Below, piece by piece: positions 10,293-22,753 of a DNA stretch of 60,000 nt; position 1 is the first letter of the stretch; each line of letters opens with the position of its first letter. The notes below the pieces were generated by a model. The model saw only the letters and a list, made by a program, of their open reading frames with translations. It was not told the origin of the DNA and did no database searches. Origin of the DNA: Membranipora membranacea (lineage: Eukaryota > Bryozoa > Gymnolaemata > Cheilostomatida > Membraniporidae); contig OU612070.1 in the NCBI GenBank assembly GCA_914767715.1, forward strand, positions 22,310,025 through 22,370,024. Direction: 5' to 3'. Made by a program: the position numbers and the translations under genes.

Positions 10293-13200
10293 GCGTATTC
10301 TATCGAGGTATTTTGCCAGAAATTGACAAAAATCGATAAATACGGTCCTGGGGAAATTACCCAATAATTTGGCGTAATTCCTTACTCGCTTGAAACTCTG
10401 TTTTCAAGTTCGCAATGACGTCCCTATATCTCATATAAAATATTAGCTCCCTGTGACGTTGCGTATTCTATAGAGGTATTTTGCCAGAAATTGACAAAAA
10501 TCGATAGGTACGGTCTTGGGGAAATTAGCTTAGAAACGCTTGAAACTCTGTTTTGAGGTTCGCAATGAAGTCCCTATATCTCATATAAAATATTAGCTCC
10601 CTGTGACGTTGCGTATTCTATCGAGGTATTTTGCCAGAAATTGACAAAAATCAATAGGTACGGTCCTGGGGAAAATAAGCCAATAATTGGGCGGAATTCC
10701 TTACTCGCTTAGAAACGCTCGAAACTCTGTTTTGAGGTTTGCAATGACGTCCCTATGTCTCATATAAAATATTAGCTCCTTGTGACGTTGCGTATTCTAT
10801 GGAGGTATTTTGCCAGAAATTGACAAAAATCGATAGGTACGGTCCTTGGGAAATTAACCAATCTTTGGGCTGAAAACTTTACTCGCTTAGAAACACTTGA
10901 AAGTCTGTATCAAGGTTCGCGATGACGTCCCTATATCCTATCTAAAAGATTAGCTCTCTCTTACGATGCGTTTTAAATCTTGGCAATTTGCCAGAAATTG
11001 ACAAAAATTGATAGGTACGGTTCTGGGGAAATTAGCCAATATTTGGGCAGAAATCTTTACTAGCTTAAAAACGCTTGAAACTCTGTTTTGAGGTTCGCGA
11101 TGACGGCCCTACATCCCATCTAAAACATAAGCTCCCTGAGACGATGCGTTCTAAATCTTGGTATTTTGCCAGAAATTGCAAAAAATTGATAGGTACGGTC
11201 CTGGGGAAATTAGCCAATATTTGGGCAGAAGTCATTACTAGCTTAAAAACGCTTGAAACTCTGTTTTGATGTTCGCAATGACGTCCCTATATCATATCTA
11301 AAATATTAGCTCTCTGTGACGATGCGTTTTAAATCTTGGTAATTAGCCAGAAATTGGCAGAAATTGATAGGAACTGTCCTGGGGAAAATTAGCCAATAAT
11401 TGGGCAGAATACCTTACTCGCTTAGAAACGCTTGAAACTCTGTTTTGAGGTTCGCAATGACGTCCCTATATCTCATATAAAATATTAGCTCCCTGTGACG
11501 ATGCGTATTCTATCGAGGTGTTTTGCCAGAAATTGACAAAAATCGATAGGTACGGGTCCTGGGGAAATTAGCCAATAATTGGGCGGAATTCCTTACTCGT
11601 TTAGAAATGCTTGAAACTCTGTTTTGAGGTTTGCAATGACGTCCCTATATCTCATATAAAATATTAGCTCCCTGTGACGTTGCGTATTCTATCGAGGTAT
11701 TTTGCCAGAAATTGAGAAAAATCGATAGGTACGGTCCTAGGGAAATTAGCCAATAATTGGGCGGAATTCCTTACTCGCTTAGAAACGCTTGAAACTCTGT
11801 TTTGAGGTTCGCAATGACGTCCCTATGTCTCATATAAAATATTAGCTCCCTGTGACGATGCGTATTCTATCGAGGTATTTTGCCAGAAATTGACAAAAAT
11901 CAATAGGTACGGTCCTGGGGAAATTAGCCAATAATTGGGCGGAATTCCTTACTCGCTTAGAAACGCTTGAAACTCTGTTTTGAGGTTTGCAATGACGTCC
12001 CTATGTCTCATATAAAATATTAGCTCCTTGTCACGTTGCGTATTCTATCGAGGTATTTTGCCAGAAATTGACAAAAATCGATAAATAAGGTCCTGGGGAA
12101 ATTAGCCAATAATTTGGCGTAATTCCTTACTCGCTTGAAACTCTGTTTTCAAGTTCGCAATGACGTCCCTATATCTCATATAAAATATTAGCTCCCTGTG
12201 ACGTTGCGTATTCTATAGAGGTATTTTGCCAGAAATTGACTAAACTCGATAGGTACGGTCTTGGGGAAATTAGCTTAGAAACGCTTGAAACTCTGTTTTG
12301 AGGTTCGCAATGAAGTCCCTATATCTCATATTAAATATTAGCTCCCTGTGACGTTGCGTATTCTATCGAGGTATTTTGCCAGAAATTGACAAAAATCAAT
12401 AGGTACGGTCCTGGGGAAAATTAGCCAATAATTGGGCGGAATTCCTTACTCGCTTAGAAACGCTTGAAACTCTGTTTTGAGGTTTGCAATGACGTCCCTA
12501 TGTCTCATATAAAATATTAGCTCCTTGTGACGTTGCGTATTCTATGGAGGTATTTTGCCAGAAATTGACAAAAATCGATAGGTACGGTCCTTGGGAAATT
12601 AACCAATCTTTGGGCTGAAAGCTTTACTCGCTTAGAAACACTTGAAAGTCTGTATCAAGGTTCGCGATGACGTCCCTATATCCTATCTAAAAGATTAGCT
12701 CTCTCTTACGATGCGTTTTAAATCTTGGTAATTAGCCAGAAATTGACAAAAATCGATAGGTACGGTCCTGGGGAAATTAGCCGACAATTGGCCGGAATTC
12801 CTTACTCGCTTAGAAATGCTTGAAACTCTGTTTTGAGGTTCACAATGACGCCCCTATATCTCATATAAAATATTAGCCCCCTGTGACGTTGTGTATTCTA
12901 TCGAGGTATTTTGCCAGAAATTGACAAAAATCGATAGGTACGGTCCTGGGGAAATTAGCCAATAATTGGGCGGAATTCCTTACTCGCTTAGAAACGCTTG
13001 AAACTCAGTTTTGAAGTTCGCAATGACGTCCCAATATCTCATATAAAATATTAGCTCCCTGTGACGATGCGTTTTCAATCTTGGCATTTTGCCAGAAATT
13101 GGCAAAAATTAATAGGTACAGTCCTGGGGAAATTAGCCAATATTTTAGCAGAAATCTTTTCTAGTTTAGAAATGATTAAAACTCTATTTTGGGGTTCGTA

Positions 13201-13750
13201 ATGACGTCCCTATATCCAATCTAAAATATTAGCTCCCTGTGACGATGCTTTTTAAAACTTGGTATTTTGCCAGAAATCTGCAAAAAAATGTATAGGTACG
13301 GTACTGGGGAGAATAGCCAATATTTGGAAAGAAATCTTTTTTTGGCTTAGAAACGCTTGAAACTATGTATTTTGCCAGAAATCAGCAAAAGTCGATATGT
13401 ACGGTCCTGTTGAAATTAGCGAATATTTGGGCAGAAATCTTAACTTGCTTAGAAACGCTTGAACCTCTGTTTCGAGGTTCGCGATGACGTCCCTATATCC
13501 CATCTAAAATATTAGCTCCCTCTGAAGATGCGTTTTCAATCTTGGCAATTTGCCAGAAATTGACAAAAATTGATAGGTACGGTTTTGGGGAAATTAGCCA
13601 ATATTTGGGCAGAAATCTTTACTAGCTTAAAAACGCTTGAAACTCTGTTTTGAGGTCCGTAATGACGTCCCTATATCCAATCTAAAATATTAGCTCCCTG
13701 TGACGTTGCGTATTCTATCGAGGTATTTTGCCAGAAATTGACAAAAATCG
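10293..13750 (+). repeat. 3593-bp tandem duplication within type A, copy 2 (cut short at the type A/B junction)
   Basis: Same landmarks as copy 1 shifted by 3593, including the 1745-bp spacing 10514 to 12259. The copy loses the match at ~13750, where the array changes to type B, so about 135 bp of the unit is missing. A few differences from copy 1 are visible (for example CATAAGC at ~11127 against CATTAGC at ~7533), which indicates a duplication younger than the type A monomers themselves. Confidence 0.8.
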
Positions 13751-13790
13751 ATAGGTACGGTCCTGGGGAAATTGGCCATTAATTGGGCAT
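13700..13790 (+). repeat. Type A to type B junction (chimeric monomer)
   Basis: This monomer starts as type A (CTGTGACGTTGCG, GAGGTATTTTGCC) and continues as type B (GGGGAAATTGGCCATTAATT, then TTTTGACGTACGC and CTGAGACGATG). The switch falls between the TATTTT and TTGGCC diagnostic sites, about 13733-13773. Everything right of it is type B except the island near 20 kb. Confidence 0.82.
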
Positions 13791-14481
13791 AATTCCTTAC
13801 TCGCTTAGAAACGCTTGAAACTCTGTTTTGACGTACGCAATGACGTTCCTATATCTCATATAAAATATTAGCTCCCTGAGACGATGCGTATTCTATCGAG
13901 GTGTTTTGCCAGAAATTGACAAAAATCGATAGGTACGGTCCTGGGGAAATTGGCCAATAATTGGGCAGAATTCCTTACTCGCTTAGAAACGCTTGAACCT
14001 CTGTTTTGACGTTCGCAATGACGTCCTTTATCTCATATAAAATATTAGCTCCCTGAGACGATGCGTATTCTATCGAGGTGTTTTGCCAGAAATTGACAAA
14101 AAACGATTGGTACGGTCCTGGGGAAATTGGCCAATAATTGGGCAGAATTCCTTACTCGCTTAGAAACGCTTGAAACTCTGTTTTGACGTTCGCAATGACG
14201 TTCCTATATCTCATATAAAATATTAGCTTCCTGAGACGATGCGTATTCTATCGAGGTGTTTTGCCAGAAATTGATAAAAATCGATAGGTACGGTCCTGGG
14301 AAAATTGGCCAATAATTGGGCAAAATTCCTTACTCGCTTAGAAACGCTTGAAACTCTGTTTTGACGTTCGCAATGACGTTCCTATATCTCATATAAAATA
14401 TTAGCTTCCTAAGACGATGCGTATTCTATCGAGGTGTTTTGCCAGAAATTGACAAAAATCGATAGGTACGGTCCTGGGGAA
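13771..14481 (+). repeat. Four-monomer HOR (711 bp), copy 1
   Basis: Ordered marks: GGCCATTAATTGGGCAT with GACGTACGC, then CTTGAACCTCTG with GACGTCCTTTATC, then AAAAAACGATTGGTACGG, then GGGAAAATTGGCC with GGCAAAATTCC and CTTCCTAAGACG. The same series repeats 711 bp further on. Confidence 0.85.
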
Positions 14482-15192
14482 ATTGGCCATTAATTGGGCA
14501 TAATTCCTTACTCGCTTAGAAACGCTTGAAACTCTGTTTTGACGTACGCAATGACGTTCCTATATCTCATATAAAATATTAGCTCCCTGAGACGATGCGT
14601 ATTCTATCGAGGTGTTTTGCCAGAAATTGACAAAAATCGATAGGTACGGTCCTGGGGAAATTGGCCAATAATTGGGCAGAATTCCTTACTCGCTTAGAAA
14701 CGCTTGAACCTCTGTTTTGACGTTCGCAATGACGTCCTTTATCTCATATAAAATATTAGCTCCCTGAGACGATGCGTATTCTATCGAGGTGTTTTGCCAG
14801 AAATTGACAAAAAACGATTGGTACGGTCCTGGGGAAATTGGCCAATAATTGGGCAGAATTCCTTACTCGCTTAGAAACGCTTGAAACTCTGTTTTGACGT
14901 TCGCAATGACGTTCCTATATCTCATATAAAATATTAGCTTCCTGAGACGATGCGTATTCTATCGAGGTGTTTTGCCAGAAATTGATAAAAATCGATAGGT
15001 ACGGTCCTGGGAAAATTGGCCAATAATTGGGCAAAATTCCTTACTCGCTTAGAAACGCTTGAAACTCTGTTTTGACGTTCGCAATGACGTTCCTATATCT
15101 CATATAAAATATTAGCTTCCTAAGACGATGCGTATTCTATCGAGGTGTTTTGCCAGAAATTGACAAAAATCGATAGGTACGGTCCTGGGGAC
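14482..15192 (+). repeat. Four-monomer HOR (711 bp), copy 2
   Basis: Repeats every mark of copy 1 in the same order with no difference noticed by eye. A third, dispersed and slightly diverged copy starts at 17507 (GGCCATTAATTGGGCATAAATCC) and runs to about 18100; there ACGATTGG reads ACGATAGG and the last mark CTTCCTAAG has become CTCCCTGAG. Confidence 0.85.
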
Positions 15193-18100
15193 ATTGGCCA
15201 ATAATTGGGCAGAATTCCTTACTCGCTTAGAAACGCTTGAAACTCTGTTTTGACGTTCGCAATGACGTTCCTATATCTCATATAAAATATTAGCTCCCTG
15301 AGACGATGCGTATTCTATCGAGGTGTTTTGCCAGAAATTGACCAAAATCGATAGGCACGGTCCTGGGGAAATTGGCCAATAATTGGGCAGAATTCCTTAC
15401 TCGCTTAGAAACGCTCGAAACTCTGTTTTGACGTTCGCAATGACGTCCCTTTATCTCATATAAAATATTAGCTCCCTGAGACGATGCGTATTCTATCGAG
15501 GTGTTTTGCCAGAAATTGACAAAAATCGATAGGTACGGTCCTGGGGAAATTGGCCAATAATTGGGCAAAATTCCTTACTCGCTTAGAAAAACTTGAAACT
15601 CTGTTTTGACGTTCGCAATGACGTTCCTATATCTCATATAAAATATTAGCTTCCTGAGACGATGCGTATTCTATCGAGGTGTTTTGCCAGAAATTGACAA
15701 AAATCGATAGGTACGGTCCTGGGGAAATTGGCCAATAATTGGGCAGAATTCCTTACTCGCTTAGAAAAACTTGAAACTCTGTTTTGACGTTCGGAATGAC
15801 GTTCCTATATCTCATATAAAATATTAGCTTCCTGAGACGATGCGTATTCTATCGAGGTGTTTTGCCAGAAATTGACAAAAATCGATAGGTACGGTCCTGG
15901 GGAAATTGGCCAATAATTGGGCAGAATTCCTTACTCGCTTAGAAACGCTTGAAACTCTGTTTTGACGTTCGCAATGACGTCCCTTTATCTCATATAAAAC
16001 ATTAGCTCCCTGAGACGATGCGTATTCTATCGAGGTGTTTTGCCAGAAATTGACAAAAATCGATAGGTACGGTCCTGGGGAAATTGGCCAATAATTTGGC
16101 AGAATTCCTTACTCGCTTAGAAACGCTTGAAACTCTGTTTTGACGTTCGCAATGACGTTCCTATATCTCATATAAAATATTAGCTTCCTAAGACGATGCG
16201 TATTCTATCGAGGTGTTTTGCCAGAAATTGACAAAAATCGATAGGTACGGTCCTGGGGAAATCGGCCAATAATTGGGCAGAATTCCTTACTCGCTTAGAA
16301 ACGCTTGAAACTCTGTTTTGACGTTCGCAATGACGTTCCTATATCTCATATAAAATATTAGCTCCCTGAGACGATGCGTATTCTATCGAGGTGTTTTGCC
16401 AGAAATTGACAAAAATCGATAGGTACGGTCCTGGGGAAGTCGGCCAATAATTGGGCAGAATTCCTTACTCGCTTAGAAACGCTTGAAACTCTGTTTTGAC
16501 GTTCGCAATGACGTTCCTATATCTCATATAAAATGTTAGCTCCCTGAGACGATGCGTATTCTATCGAGGTGTTTTGCCAGAAATTGACCAAAATCGATAG
16601 GCACGGTCCTGGGGAAATTGGCCAATAATTGGGCAGAATTCCTTACTCGCTTAGAAACGCTCGAAACTCTGTTTTGACGTTCGCAACGACGTCCCTTTAT
16701 CTCATATAAAATATTAGCTCCCTGAGATGATGCGTATTCTATCGAGGTGTTTTGACAGAAATTGACAAAAATCGATAGGTACGGTCCTGGGGAAATTGGC
16801 CAATAATTGGGCAGAATTCCTTACTCGCTTAGAAAAGCTTGAAACTCTGTTTTGACGTTCGCAATGACGTTCCTATATCTCATATATAATATTAGCTCCC
16901 TGAGACGATGCGTATTCTATCGAGGTGTTTTGCCAGAAATTGACAAAAATCGATAGGTACGGTCCTGGGGAAATTGGCCAATAATTGGGCAGAATTCCTT
17001 ACTCGCTTAGAAACGCTTGAAACTCTGTTTTGACGTTCGCAATGACGTCCCTTTATCTCATATAAAATATTAGCTCCCTGAGACGATGCGTATTCTATCG
17101 AGGTGTTTTGCCAGAAATTGACAAAAATCGATAGGTACGGTCCTGGGGAAATTGGCCAATAATTGGGCAGATTTCCTTACTCGCTTAGAAACGCTTGAAA
17201 CTCTGTTTTGACGTTCGCAATGACGTTCCTATATCTCATATAAAATATTAGCTTCCTAAGACGATGCGTATTCTATCGAGGTGTTTTGCCAGAAATTGAC
17301 AAAAATCGATAGGTACGGTCCTGGGGAAATTGGCCAATAATTGGGCAGAATTCCTTACTCGCTTAGAAACGCTTGAAACTCTGTTTTGACGTTCGCAATG
17401 ACGTTCCTATATCTCATATAAAATATTAGCTTCCTAAGACGATGCGTATTCTATCGAGGTGTTTTGCCAGAAATTGACAAAAATCGATAGGTACGGTCCT
17501 GGGGAAATTGGCCATTAATTGGGCATAAATCCTTACTCGCTTAGAAACGCTTGAAACTCTGTTTTGACGTACGCAATGACGTTCCTATATCTCATATAAA
17601 ATATTAGCTCCCTGAGACGATGCGTATTCTATCGAGGTGTTTTGCCAGAAATTGACAAAAATCGATAGGTACGGTCCTGGGGAAATTGGCCAATAATTGG
17701 GCAGAATTCCTTACTCGCTTAGAAACGCTTGAAACTCTGTTTTGACGTTCGCAATGACGTCCTTTATCTCATATAAAATATTAGCTCCCTGAGACGATGC
17801 GTATTCTATCGAGGTGTTTTGCCAGAAATTGACAAAAAACGATAGGTACGGTCCTGGGGAAATTGGCCAATAATTGGGCAGAATTCCTTACTCGCTTAGA
17901 AACGCTTGAAACTCTGTTTTGACGTTCGCAATGACGTTCCTATATCTCATATAAAATATTAGCTTCCTGAGACGATGCGTATTCTATCGAGGTGTTTTGC
18001 CAGAAATTGATAAAAATCGATAGGTACGGTCCTGGGAAAATTGGCCAATAATTGGGCAAAATTCCTTACTCGCTTAGAAACGCTTGAAACTCTGTTTTGA

Positions 18101-19904
18101 CGTTCGCAATGACGTTCCTATATCTCATATAAAATATTAGCTCCCTGAGACGATGCGTATTCTATCGAGGTGTTTTGCCAGAAATTGACCAAAATCGATA
18201 GGCACGGTCCTGGGGAAATTGGCCAATAATTGGGCAGAATTCCTTACTCGCTTAGAAACGCTCGAAACTCTGTCTTGACGTTCGCAACGACGTCCCTTTA
18301 TCTCATATAAAATATTAGCTCCCTGAGACGATGCGTATTCTATCGACGTGTTTTGACAGAAATTGACAAAAATCGATAGGTACGGTCCTGGGGAAATTGG
18401 CCAATAATTGGGCAGAATTCCTTACTCGCTTAGAAAAGCTTGAAACTCTGTTTTGACGTTCGCAATGACGTTCCTATATCTCATATATAATATTAGCTCC
18501 CTGAGACGATGCGTATTCTATCGAGGTGTTTTGCCAGAAATTGACAAAAATCGATAGGTTCGGTCCTGGGGAAATTGGCCAATAATTGGGCAGAATTCCT
18601 TACTCGCTTAGAAACGCTTGAAACTCTGTTTTGACGTTCGCAATGACGTCCCTTTATCTCATATAAAATATTAGCTCCCTGAGACGATGCGTATTCTATC
18701 GAGGTGTTTTGCCAGAAATTGACAAAAATCGATAGGTACGGTCCTGGGGAATTTGGCCAATAATTGGGCAGAATTCCTTACTCGCTTAGAAACGCTTGAA
18801 ACTCTGTTTTGACGTTCGCAATGACGTCCCTTTATCTCATATAAAATATTAGCTCCCTGAGACGATGCGTATTCTATCGAGGTGTTTTGCCAGAAATTGA
18901 CAAAAATCGATAGGTACGGTCCTGGGGAAATTGGCCAATAATTGGGCAAAATTCCTTGCTCGCTTAGAAACGCTTGAAACTCTGTTTTGACGTTCGCAAT
19001 GACGTTCCTATAACTCATATAAAATATAAGCTTCCTGAGACGATGCGTATTTTATCGAGGTGTTTTGCCAGAAATTGACAAAAATCGATTGGTACGGTCC
19101 TGGGGAAATTGGCCAATAATTGGGCAGAATTCCTTCCTCGCTTAGAAACGCTTGAAACTCTGTTTTGACGTTCGCAATGACGTTCCTATATCTCATATAA
19201 AATATTAGCTCCCTGAGACGATGCGTATTCTATCGAGGTGTTTTGCCAGAAATTGACAAAAATCGATAGGTACGGTCCTGGGGAAATTGGCCAATAATTG
19301 GGCAGAATTCCTTACTCGCTTAGAAACGCTTGAAACTCTGTTTTGACGTTCGCAATGACGTCCCTTTATCTCATATAAAACATTAGCTCCCTGAGACGAT
19401 GCGTATTCTATCGAGGTGTTTTGCCAGAAATTGACAAAAATCGATAGGTACGGTCCTGGGGAAATTGGCCAATAATTTGGCAGAATTCCTTACTCGCTTA
19501 GAAACGCTTGAAACTCTGATTTGACGTTCGCAATGACGTTCCTATATCTCATATAAAATATTAGCTTCCTAAGACGATGCGTATTCTATCGAGGTGCTTT
19601 GCCAGAAATTGACAAAAATCGATAGGTACGGTCCTGGGGAAATCGGCCAATAATTGGGCAGAATTCCTTACTCGCTTAGAAACGCTTGAAACTCTGTTTT
19701 GACGTTCGCAATGACGTTTCTATATCTCATATAAAATATTAGCTCCCTGAGACGATGCGTATTCAATCGAGGTGTTTTGCCAGAAATTGACAAAAATCGA
19801 TAGGTACGGTCCTGGGGAAATTGGCCAATAATTGGGCAGAATTCCTTACTCGCTTAGAAACGCTTGAAACTCTGTTTTGACGTTCGCAATGACGTTCCTA
19901 TATC

Positions 19905-20150
19905 TCAAATAAAATATTAGCTCCCTGTGACGTTGCGTTTTCTATAGAGGTATTTTGCCAGAAATTGACTAAACTCGATAGGTACGGTCTTGGGGAAATT
20001 AGCTTAGAAACGCTTGAAACTCTGTTTTGAGGTTCGCAATGAAGTCCCTATATCTCATATAAAATATTAGCTCCCTGTGACGTTGCGTATTCTATCGAGG
20101 TATTTTGCCAGAAATTGACAAAAATCGATAGGTACGGTCCTGGGGAAATT
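19905..20150 (+). repeat. Type A island inside type B
   Basis: Type B monomers up to ~19905 switch to CTGTGACGTTGCGTTTTC, TATAGAGGTATTTTGCC, GACTAAACTCGATAGG, then the shortened CTTGGGGAAATTAGCTTAG monomer with the 28-nt deletion, TTTTGAGGTTCGC and GAAGTCCCTATATC. They return to type B at TTGGCC (20151). The unusual GACTAAACTCG and the 28-nt deletion occur together only in the monomers at 8666 and 12259, so this is a copy of that part of the type A block, not independent mutation. Confidence 0.88.
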
Positions 20151-20422
20151 GGCCAATAATTGGGCAGAATTCCTTACTCGCTTAGAAACGCTTGAAACTC
20201 TGTTTTGACGTTCGCAATGACGTTCCTATATCTCATATAAAATATTAGCTCCCTGAGACGATGCGTATTCTATCGAGGTGTTTTGCCAGAAATTGACAAA
20301 AATCGATAGGTACGGTCCTGGGGAAATTGGCCAATAATTGGGCAGAATTCCTTACTCGCTTAGAAACGCTTGAAACTCTGTTTTGACGTTCGCAATGACG
20401 TCCCTTTATCTCATATAAAATA

Positions 20423-21490
20423 TTAACTCCCTGAGACGATGCGTATTCTATCGAGGTGTTTTGCCAGAAATTGACAAAAATCGATAGGTACGGTCCTGGG
20501 GAAAATGGCCAATAATTGGGCAGAATTCCTTACTCGCTTAGAAACGCTTGAAACTCGGTTTTGACGTTCGCAATGACGTCCCTATATCTCATATAAAATA
20601 TTAGCTCCCTGAGACGATGCGTATTCTATCGAGGTGTTTTGCCAGAAATTGACAAAAATCGATAGGTACGGTCCTGGGGAAATTGGCCAATAATTGGGCA
20701 GAATTCCTTACTCGCTTAGAAACGCTTGAAACTCTGTTTTGACGTTCGCAATGACGTTCCTATATCTCATATAAAATATTAGCTCCCTGAGACGATGCGT
20801 ATTCTATCGAGGTGTTTTGCCAGAAATTGACAAAAATCGATAGGTACGGTCCTGGGGAAATTGGCCAATAATTGGGCAGAATTCCTTACTCGCTTAGAAA
20901 CGCTTGAAACTCTGTTTTGACGTTCGCAATGACGTTATTATATCTCATATAAAATATTAGCTTCCTGAGACGATGCGTATTCTATCGAGGTGTTTTGCCA
21001 GAAATTGACAAAAATCGATAGGTACGGTCCTAGGGAAATTGGCCAATAATTGGGCAGAATTCCTTACTCGCTTAGAAACGCTTGAAACTCTGTTTTGACG
21101 TTCGCAATGACGTTCCTATATCTCATATAAAATATTAGCTTCCTAAGACGATGCGTATTCTATCGAGGTGTTTTGCCAGAAATTGACAAAAATCGATAGG
21201 TACGGTCCTGGGGAAATTGGCCAATAATTGGGCAGAATTCCTTACACGCTTAGAAACGGTTGAAACTCTGTTTTGACGTTCGCAATGACGTTCCTATATC
21301 TCATATAAAATATTAGCTTCCTGAGACGATGCGTATTCTATCGAGGTGTTTTGCCAGAAATTGACAAAAATCGATAGGTACGGTCCTGGGGAAATTGGCC
21401 AATAATTGGGCAGAATTCCTTACTCGCTTAGAAACGCTTGAAACTCTGTTTTGACGTTCGCAATGACGTCCCTTTATCTCATATAAAATA
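20423..21490 (+). repeat. Six-monomer HOR (~1067 bp), copy 1
   Basis: Marks TTAACTCCCTGAG (20423), GGGGAAAATGGCC (T at 20506), CTCGGTTTTG and GACGTTATTATATC (20934) recur at +1067 or +1068. The 1-nt change comes from loss of one C in the second copy (TTAACTCCTGAG). Confidence 0.82.
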
Positions 21491-22150
21491 TTAACTCCTG
21501 AGACGATGCGTATTCTATCGAGGTGTTTTGCCAGAAATTGACAAAAATCGATAGGTACGGTCCTGGGGAAAATGGCCAATAATTGGGCAGAATTCCTTAC
21601 TCGCTTAGAAACGCTTGAAACTCGGTTTTGACGTTCGCAATGACGTCCCTATATCTCATATAAAATATTAGCTCCCTGAGACGATGCGTATTCTATCGAG
21701 GTGTTTTGCCAGAAATTGACAAAAATCGATAGGTACGGTCCTGGGGAAATTGGCCAATAATTGGGCAGAATTCCTTACTCGCTTAGAAACGCTTGAAACT
21801 CTGTTTTGACGTTCGCAATGACGTTCCTATATCTCATATAAAATATTAGCTCCCTGAGACGATGCGTATTCTATCGAGGTGTTTTGCCAGAAATTGACAA
21901 AAATCGATAGGTACGGTCCTGGGGAAATTGGCCAATAATTGGGCAGAATTCCTTACTCGCTTAGAAACGCTTGAAACTCTGTTTTGACGTTCGCAATGAC
22001 GTTATTATATCTCATATAAAATATTAGCTTCCTGAGACGATGCGTATTCTATCGAGGTGTTTTGCCAGAAATTGACAAAAATCGATAGGTACGGTCCTGC
22101 GGAAATTGGCCAATAATTGGGCAGAATTCCTTGCTCGCTTAGAAACGCTT
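21491..22150 (+). repeat. Six-monomer HOR, copy 2 (partial), also the relative of a module in the distal HOR
   Basis: Carries the same marks (TTAACTCCTGAG at 21491, AAAATGG with T at 21573, GTTATTATATC at 22001) plus CCTGCGGAAATTGG (C at 22100). All three later marks recur at a constant offset of 23896 in 45469-45996, and again within the second giant unit near 55984-56690. This links the proximal and distal type B regions. Confidence 0.8.
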
Positions 22151-22753
22151 GAAACTCTGTTTTGACGTTCGCAATGACGTTCCTATATCTCATATAAAAT
22201 ATTAGCTCCCTGAGACGATGCGTATTCTATCGAGGTGTTTTGCCAGAAATTGACAAAAATCGATAGGTACGGTCCTGGGGAAATTGGCCAATAATTGGGC
22301 AGAATTCCTTACTCGCTTAGAAACGCTTGAAACACTGTTTTGACGTTCGCAATGACGTTCCTATATCTCATATAAAATATTAGCTCCCTGAGACGATGCG
22401 TATTTTATCGAGGTGTTTTGCCAGAAATTGACAAAAATCGATAGGTACGGTCCTGGGGAAATTGGCCAATAATTGGGCAGAATTCCTTACTCGCTTAGAA
22501 ACGCTTGAAACTCTGTTTTGACGTTCGCAATGACGCCCCTATATCTCATATAAAATCTTAGCTTTCTGAGACGATGCGTATTCTATCGAGGTGTTTTGCC
22601 AGAAATTGACAAAAATCGATAGGTACGGTCCTGGGGAAATTGGCCAATAATTGGGCAGAATTCCTTACTCGCTTAGAAACGCTTGAAACTCTGTTTTGAC
22701 GTTCGCAATGACGTCCCTATATCTCATATAAAATATTAGCTCCCTGAGACGAT

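Larger units (their letters stand above)
5586..13750 (+). repeat. Type A satellite block (heterogeneous, outer part of array)
   Basis: Monomers here read CTGTGACG, GGTATTTTGCC, AAATTAGCCAAT, GGGCGGAATTCC and TTTTGAGGTTCGC, in contrast to type B. Two sub-forms are mixed. One has GCGTTTTAAATCTTGG, ATATTTGGGCAGAAATCTTT and CTAGCTTAAAAACGC (for example 7365-7640, 9475-10060). The other has GCGTATTCTATCGAGG and ATAATTGGGCGGAATTCC (for example 7860-8500). Indels are common: a 28-nt deletion after AAATTAGC (near 6921, 8666, 10514, 12259), a 10-nt loss of AGAAACGCTT (near 6795, 8540, 10390, 12130), and a monomer lacking roughly half its length near 9770 and 13363. Type B is most easily derived from the second sub-form. 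Confidence 0.9.
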
